From Vitrella brassicaformis (lineage: Eukaryota > Sar > Vitrellaceae), in contig CDMY01000466.1 of the NCBI GenBank assembly GCA_001179505.1, positions 287,449 through 351,448 of the forward strand: 64,000 nucleotides of DNA, in the 5' to 3' direction. How positions within the stretch are numbered: the first letter of the stretch is position 1; the number at the start of each line of letters is the position of its first letter. The position numbers were made by a program, and so were the translations under genes. The notes below the pieces were generated by a model, which made no database searches, was not told the DNA's origin, and worked only from the letters and a program-made list of their open reading frames with translations. Positions 59,019 through 64,000 of this stretch are shown here, piece after piece.

Positions 59019-59528
59019 CAAGTGCACTCCCTGTCGAGGACTGTCATGCAGCATACATACATACTGGTAAGTCCAGACCTTCTCAAAGCCGCTGTTGAAG
59101 AGTGCCTGGCCGGCGTAGTTCTCGAAAATGGTCACAGGGGGGAACTTGTGGTTCTCGCTAAGCCAATCGTAGATGAAGGTGTCCATGAGCTCATCCTTGT
59201 GCACAATCAGGTTCTGGTAAGACGTCACCCCCTGGTCACGGTTCTCGGATATCCGTCGGTCGACCGATCCTTCTGTCTCTCCTGTCTTCCGGCTGATGGC
59301 CTTCTTGAAACGGCCAGGGCTACGACGCAGCGCGTTGCACACGCGACCCGTGACGCGAGCCATGACACGTGGCACATCGGTGGTTGTTGGGTGTGCGAGA
59401 GGGCGGGAGTGGCGAGGCGACGGTCTGACGATGCTGCGAGAGGGGTGGAAGGCGAGAACCGTCAGCGGAAACACCTGCAGCAGGAGGCTGCCAACAGCAG
59501 CCTGGATGCTGTTCAACAAGGTCTTCAT
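58282..59528 (-). CDS. Presequence-bearing protein, probably plastid-targeted, unknown function
   Basis: ATG 59528. The N-terminus MKTLLNSIQAAVGSLLLQV is signal-peptide-like, ending FPLTVLA-FHPSRS, so cleavage before Phe is likely. A Ser/Arg/Pro-rich, acid-poor stretch (RPSPRHSRPLAH) fits a transit peptide of a complex plastid. The mature part has DRRISENRDQGVTSYQNLIV, DTFIYDWLSENHKFPP, FENYAGQALFNSGFEKVW, then exons with CDYHMHQQIDALGDIVE, FAEFYKGLVDEISKRRD, and a last exon WGTWRKRLTDEELRAVQQW. I do not recognise the family. About six exons; stop near 58282. Targeting is inferred from composition. Confidence 0.65.
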
Positions 59529-59564
59529 TGTTCGCCAAGGGGGAAGATCTGCAACCCCGGCGCC

Positions 59565-59573
59565 AAGCTCGCA
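59565..59573. promoter_or_regulatory. TGCGAGCTT element upstream of the presequence gene
   Basis: AAGCTCGCA on plus, 37 bp upstream of the minus-strand ATG 59528 and just before the plus-strand gene to the right. Same 8-mer core as elsewhere. Confidence 0.5.
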
Positions 59574-59630
59574 ACTTTCTCGCTCTCGCTGCTCGGAAGT
59601 AGCTCGACGAGGCGCATCGGCGATTCACCG

Positions 59631-61200
59631 ATGATTGAGTGCGGTCTTCCTGTGTGACATTCTCGAGCCCGTCAGAGAGTCGACAAGAGAAGGCCTGACA
59701 AGACTCAGCTACGCTCGGGTCAACCGCTCCCTGGACACGGCTGGCCTGCGTCGAAATGGCGGCGATGGGCAGCCAGCGTGGGAGTTGCTGCAGTTCGCTG
59801 ACGAGCTCAATGTGCGCAATCTGCTCAAGGCCATCTGTCTGCGTGATAGAGGCGCCTCAGGGCGGCTGGGGCGGGGTGCGTGAGGTTCTGCAGCTGGCGG
59901 GGCAGTGCCGCAAGCGGCTGCCCATCATGGTCACTGTCGCCTGCGGTAAGCAAGGAAGGAAGGCTGGCTCACTGACTGACTGTGCGGCCGTCAGGCAGCT
60001 TATCATTTTTGGTGTGTGTGGGGATGCATTCATTGACTGACTGCATGCAGGCATGCTTGGCTCAGCCGAGTGTGTTGGCACAGCCCAAGATGGTGGGCCA
60101 CCACATCTTTGCCGGCGAGCAACTCAAAGTCTTCCAGCACGGTGCCGACACGCAAGGTGGGTGAGCCAGCGGCTGACACAAGGCAGAGCAAGTCAGCCCT
60201 CTCTTTTTTTGGATCATTGCAAATGTCTGACTGATTGTGCCTTCACTTCAGATGTGCGTGTCATTCGTGACGAGGCTGCGTTTCGGCTGACGGTTGACCC
60301 ACCCCCTTCTGCCACACCCCACCACTACCACCAGCATCGACAGCCCAATGACCCACCCGTCAGCAGCCCCATCCAGTACACCACGGTGGACCCATGGGCC
60401 TCTCCTGGGCGGCAGAAGGAGTGCAACTATGTGGTCAGTGACCCACCTGTGGCGTATTCCTCTCTGTAGTCGATGCGCCATCGGCCCTCGACACATCGCG
60501 CATCGTATCTATCACACCCACACACTCGTCGACAGGTCAGTCAGGTCCGCACACCGCATAGCATAATACCCTCGTGTGTGCCTTTAATTGTGCAATGTGG
60601 CCTGTCTGTCTGTCTGTCTGTCATCCCTGGGTGGGTGGGTTGATGGATCAATCAGGCACGTTGATGGCGGTCGGCTGCACGCCATCTTGACACGAGCCAC
60701 TGGAGGGCTGCACGACCACCACAGACTACCGCACACCCGCCTCAGGCAACGGGGCCCCTGCACGCTTCGAGTGCCAGTTGGTGCTGACCGACGCCGCCCA
60801 CTCGTTCGTCGCCTGGCTTACCATCAGCGAGCGGGACAATCTGCTGGGTGCGTCAGTCAGCACAATGATGGCGCTGCGCAGCCATCATGGGTGTGTGTGT
60901 ATCCGTCTACTTACCGATGTGCTCGTGTGATTGATGCAGTGCGTGTTGAGGTCAAGACGAGCGAGATCCCGGTGCGTGACGACTTATGTGCCGTCAAGGA
61001 CCGCCACCCACAGACGGCCGCACTGCCTGGGGGACCACATCGCACCGCAGCTCTTGGACGTGCTGGCTGGCCTGCCGCACTCACGGACAGCCCAAGCAAG
61101 TACGCTGTCCAAGTACACCAACAGCCCATACATAGCTCACACGTGTGTGTGTGTGTGTGTGTGTGTGCAGGAGGGGGCGGAGTACAGACAGACATTTTGA
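59631..61200 (+). CDS. Unrecognised multi-exon gene, model uncertain
   Basis: Several stretches have clear coding character: ELLQFADELNVRNLLKAI (about 59785-59840), VREVLQLAGQCRKRLPIMVT (about 59875-59940), MVGHHIFAGEQLKVFQHGAD (60090-60150), DVRVIRDEAAFRLTVDPP (about 60250-60310), ARFECQLVLTDAAHSFVAWL with ITISERDNLL-like sequence (about 60755-60845), VRVEVKTSEIPV (about 60942-60975) and a tail EGAEYRQTF-stop at 61198-61200. The first two stretches lie in different frames, and no ATG heads the first. Either a short intron, a frameshift or a later start (ATG 60090) must be invoked. I do not recognise the family. Confidence 0.4.
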
Positions 61201-61954
61201 TGTAGATATCAGGGTCTGGGCGGAGGGACCGTTTGTGCATAGTGAGGGAGTATGGGCGTTCGTGTGTGTGCAGTGAGACGCTGGCTACTCCCCTGTGACG
61301 TGTGTGCCTCAGCTCATTGCACGGTGCATTGCAAGGCGTCTGAGTGAACCAGCCAGCTGTCGGTCTGCCACGCAGTGCTGCACGCCAACCGCATTCCGTC
61401 TGTCTGCGTCTTCTTTTACTTTGTCCTCGGCTCAGCCGTGTACGTCTACCGTTACCTCTACATCAAGGTGCAAAAACCAAAAACGGAGAGAGGCATCCTT
61501 ACATCAAAGTGTCCTCTCGAATGCGATGCGTGGCACCGATCACTGACCGAAAAGACCGAGATAGATGTGTGCGGCGAGAGCACTGACTGACCAAAGTGCA
61601 TGTCGGAACGCGAAGACGATGCTGCCCTACTTTTCGTGTTCTCATCAATCAGTGGTTGGTCGTTCAGGAGTTGCCACACGTTCACAGGCCCATGAATCCA
61701 ACACACACCCGACACGCGCGTACAGTACGGCAGCGAAAAATCGAGAGGGAGAGGGAGAAGTTGACGAGGTAGGTAGAGGGACAGGGAGAGCAAGAGGGAG
61801 AGAGATGAGACATAGAAAGATGAGACATAGAGACTAGATAGGTTAGAGAGACCGAGCCCCACTGCATTCCTCAGGCCACACAAACAAGGAATCTCACGGA
61901 CAACACCTAAAATGTCTGGCTCACGCGTCTCACACACAAGCATCCCCTCTCTCT
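61201..61954. other. Convergent interval with a possible short coding stretch
   Basis: A frame at 61375-61590 contains a hydrophobic, protein-like run (CVFFYFVLGSAVYVYRYLYI) followed by charged residues, but it lacks a supported start or splice context. Purine-rich GAGA tracts fill 61730-61850. I do not call a gene here. Confidence 0.35.
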
Positions 61955-63874
61955 CTACTGTTGGAATGTGGTCTGAAATGGCGCCTCCTCCCCTGACTTG
62001 GCGCCCCTGGTGATATCTGGCTCGACTGCCTCAAGCACGAGAGTCCAGTCGGGCGTGCCTACCCGCCTTGCTACTACCTTGCCGTCGTTGCGGACAACTA
62101 GGACTATCCCCTCCTCCTTGGCCTTGCCCGCACCCTGACGCTCCGCGTCTGGTGTGCACACAGGGCAAGGGAGGGAGGGAGGGAGGGAAGACAACCAAGA
62201 GAGTGTGTGGACCTGTCGGCCTGTCTGTCTGTCTGTCTGTCTGCTTGTCTGTCTATCACTTTCCTTGTTCACCTTGTATTTCTTTCCTCAGTGCTGCCCG
62301 CCAGCTCTCCTCATCCACAGGCTCGGCGATATACCTGCAGGTACAAACCACAGATCGATACACACACACACACACACATGTTTTCGACTCTACAGGAAGG
62401 CATGTCTAGCTGGCTGACTCACCCCTGTTTCCTCCATGAGGGCCTCTTCTCACCAAACCCTCCGCCCTTCCCACCCTCCTTGCCGCCCTTGCCCCGACGC
62501 ATCTCAACTACAACAGAGACAAAGGCAGACAGACCGTAAATGCCATGTGAGGTCCGTGCTGGATGGGAGGACGGATGGATGTCTACCTGGCACGATGAGG
62601 ACGTCCTTGTTCCGAAAGAGAGAGCCCTTGATCTGTGCGGACACCAATGCGTCAGTGACCTTGGCCGTCGGCGCCCCCACGATCACCACATGCTGGCCTG
62701 CATCGTCCTGCATGCCACACGACAGAGATTGGCGGATCTCGTTGCCGGGCCTCATCTATCGATCCCACCTGTATTTCGCCCACTGTCGTTTCCTTGAATG
62801 CTTCCGCCCCACTAGCCTTCGTTCCCACAGACACAGCCAGGGGCAGCGATGCGATCACCTTGGCGCGCCTCGCCAGCTCTTCAGGAGCTATGGCGCCCTC
62901 TTTGCGCGTTTCTAGCAGCTCCAACCTGCATGCAAACAAAGAAACGCGCCACGCACATGTGGTTGTGTGAGCGTCATGCCTTTCCCTTCCTTCTCCCCTA
63001 CCTGGCCGTGGCGTCGAGTTGCCTCTGCCTCTCGAATCGGAAGAGCAGCGCCGCCCCCACGAGGACCCCCCCATCCACAGCATAGTTCTGCAGTGCTGTG
63101 TTGATGTCCATCTCGCCACCAAGGAGTCCCAGGGTGTTCGCAGCACCAGCCAACACACCTCCGATGATGCCTGCACGGATGGAGCAAACAAACACCATGC
63201 AGTCGCAGATCGTACACGTGCGGGCAGAGGTTTCCTTCCGTTTCGCATCGTTACATACCGACGATATATATGGCGTATCTGAGATTGCGAAATGGATACG
63301 ACGCTTCTTCTTTCAGTGTGGTCAGGGTGGTCTTGGACATGGTCGCATCAAAGGGCGCCTTCTCCTTTCCCTTGCCCTTTGTGGTGGCCGCCTTGTCGCT
63401 TGCCACGGCCGCCAACACCTTAGACTCGCCAGACATCTGCGACGGGATGCGAATCGTCCGCTGCCTCTCCTGCGCAATCTGATTCGCCAGCCGCTTCAGC
63501 TCAGCGTCGCTGACACCCACGACGTCGAAGTCCACCGTCACCTTGTCCTGTGTGGCGATGTTGTTAAGGCCGTTGATGGCAACGCTCTCCGGCTTGACGC
63601 CCAGCCGCTGGGCGATGGACGTCTGCAGCCGCCTGGCGTTGCGCTCCAGGAACTTCTCCTCATCGATGTACACCTGCTCTTTGGTCGATGTGGCGGCAAG
63701 CAGACTAAGAGGAGGGCTCAGCGGATCATGATGTAGCTGACGCAGCTGGAGTTGTCTGGCTGATAAGGGCAGGGAAAGCTGATGGACGCGACATGGCGAT
63801 GAGATGAATGCAGCATCGATGCCTGCTGACAGGTGAATCACAGTGAGGAAGAGGCAAGCGAAGAGGGACTGCAT
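61955..63874 (-). CDS. LPA1/Rep27-like (DUF3493) plastid membrane protein
   Basis: ATG 63874. The presequence MQSLFACLFLTVIHLSAGIDA then AFISSPCRV looks like a signal peptide cut at Ala-Phe, followed by a Ser/Arg/Leu-rich acid-poor transit region. The mature part has EKFLERNARRLQTSIAQRLG, DKVTVDFDVVGVSDAELKRL, then the membrane unit SYPFRNLRYAIYIVG joined to GIIGGVLAGAANTLGLLGGE and DINTALQNYAVDGGVLVGAA with FRFERQRQL. That unit (PFRxLRxxIY ... two helices ... hydrophilic FRxExQ) is the DUF3493 pattern of LOW PSII ACCUMULATION 1 and algal Rep27, which act in photosystem II assembly and repair. Downstream exons (VVIVGAPTAKVTDALVSAQI; IVLVVRNDGKVVARRVGTP) end at TAG 61955-61957 by my reading. 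Function by analogy. Confidence 0.7.
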
Positions 63875-64000
63875 TATCGGTTCCGAAGCAGCTGCTGCAG
63901 ATCTGCTCTGTGAAGAAGAATTCACTTGTATTTGACGGCGTGTCGGCCCCGAACGCGAGGGTCGCAGAAAAAAAGCATTCCCTTCTTCCCCCCCCCCCCC
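63875..64000. other. Upstream flank ending in poly-C
   Basis: 126 bp upstream of the LPA1-like gene, with a partial element (GCGAGGGTCGCAG) near 63955. The final ten or more bases are C only, probably the edge of a sequence gap like the poly-G next to the N run at 15.4 kb. Confidence 0.5.

Overview
The window is eukaryotic nuclear DNA of roughly 55-60% GC. It is gene-dense and rich in introns, which are mostly 70-110 bp with GT-AG ends. The protein set points to a photosynthetic alveolate, most plausibly a chromerid close to Vitrella. The evidence is a cytoplasmic dynein-2 heavy chain (cilia), an ESV1/LESV-like tryptophan-repeat protein (starch metabolism), and two proteins whose presequences look like signal peptide plus transit peptide, one of them resembling the PSII-assembly protein LPA1/Rep27. 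The species call is inference; no marker gene settles it.

Layout. 0-8.2 kb: 3' part of a dynein-2 heavy chain (+). 8.4-10.6 kb: RCC1-repeat protein (+). 10.6-13.3 kb: poorly conserved coding fragments with an internal duplication. 13.4-14.5 kb: HMP/HMP-P kinase (ThiD, +). 14.5-16.8 kb: low-complexity DNA with a 300-N gap. 16.8-19.2 kb: membrane-anchored GH16 glucanase in circularly permuted order (-). 20.9-24.4 kb: multi-pass membrane PAS protein (-). 24.7-28.5 kb: helical-repeat RING protein (+). 29.8-36.3 kb: XRN1-type 5'-3' exoribonuclease with a candidate PAM2 motif (-). 36.7-38.1 kb: BCAS2/SPF27 splicing factor (+). 38.7-40.6 kb: ankyrin protein (-). 41.0-41.4 kb: RNA polymerase subunit RPB12 in three tiny exons (+). 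41.8-45.8 kb: coiled-coil RING protein (-). 45.9-46.5 kb: unknown single-exon gene (+). 46.7-50.2 kb: two direct copies of a 1.3-kb segment, one carrying a frameshifted copy of the 3' exons of the neighbouring gene. 49.5-53.7 kb: the tryptophan-repeat gene (-). 53.95-54.03 kb: tRNA-Glu(CUC) with a likely 10-nt intron (-). 54.2-55.4 kb: double HNH protein (+). 55.8-57.8 kb: a divergent pair of small membrane proteins. 58.3-63.9 kb: two presequence-bearing, probably plastid proteins (-) flanking an unrecognised multi-exon gene (+).

The genes do not form one pathway. Shared architecture is more informative. Many genes are divergent pairs 0.1-0.45 kb apart, and these short intergenic regions repeatedly carry an 8-mer TGCGAGCT (either strand), which I propose as a core promoter element. 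Many introns have CA/GACA-rich 5' ends and TG/TCTG-rich 3' ends that could base-pair across the intron.
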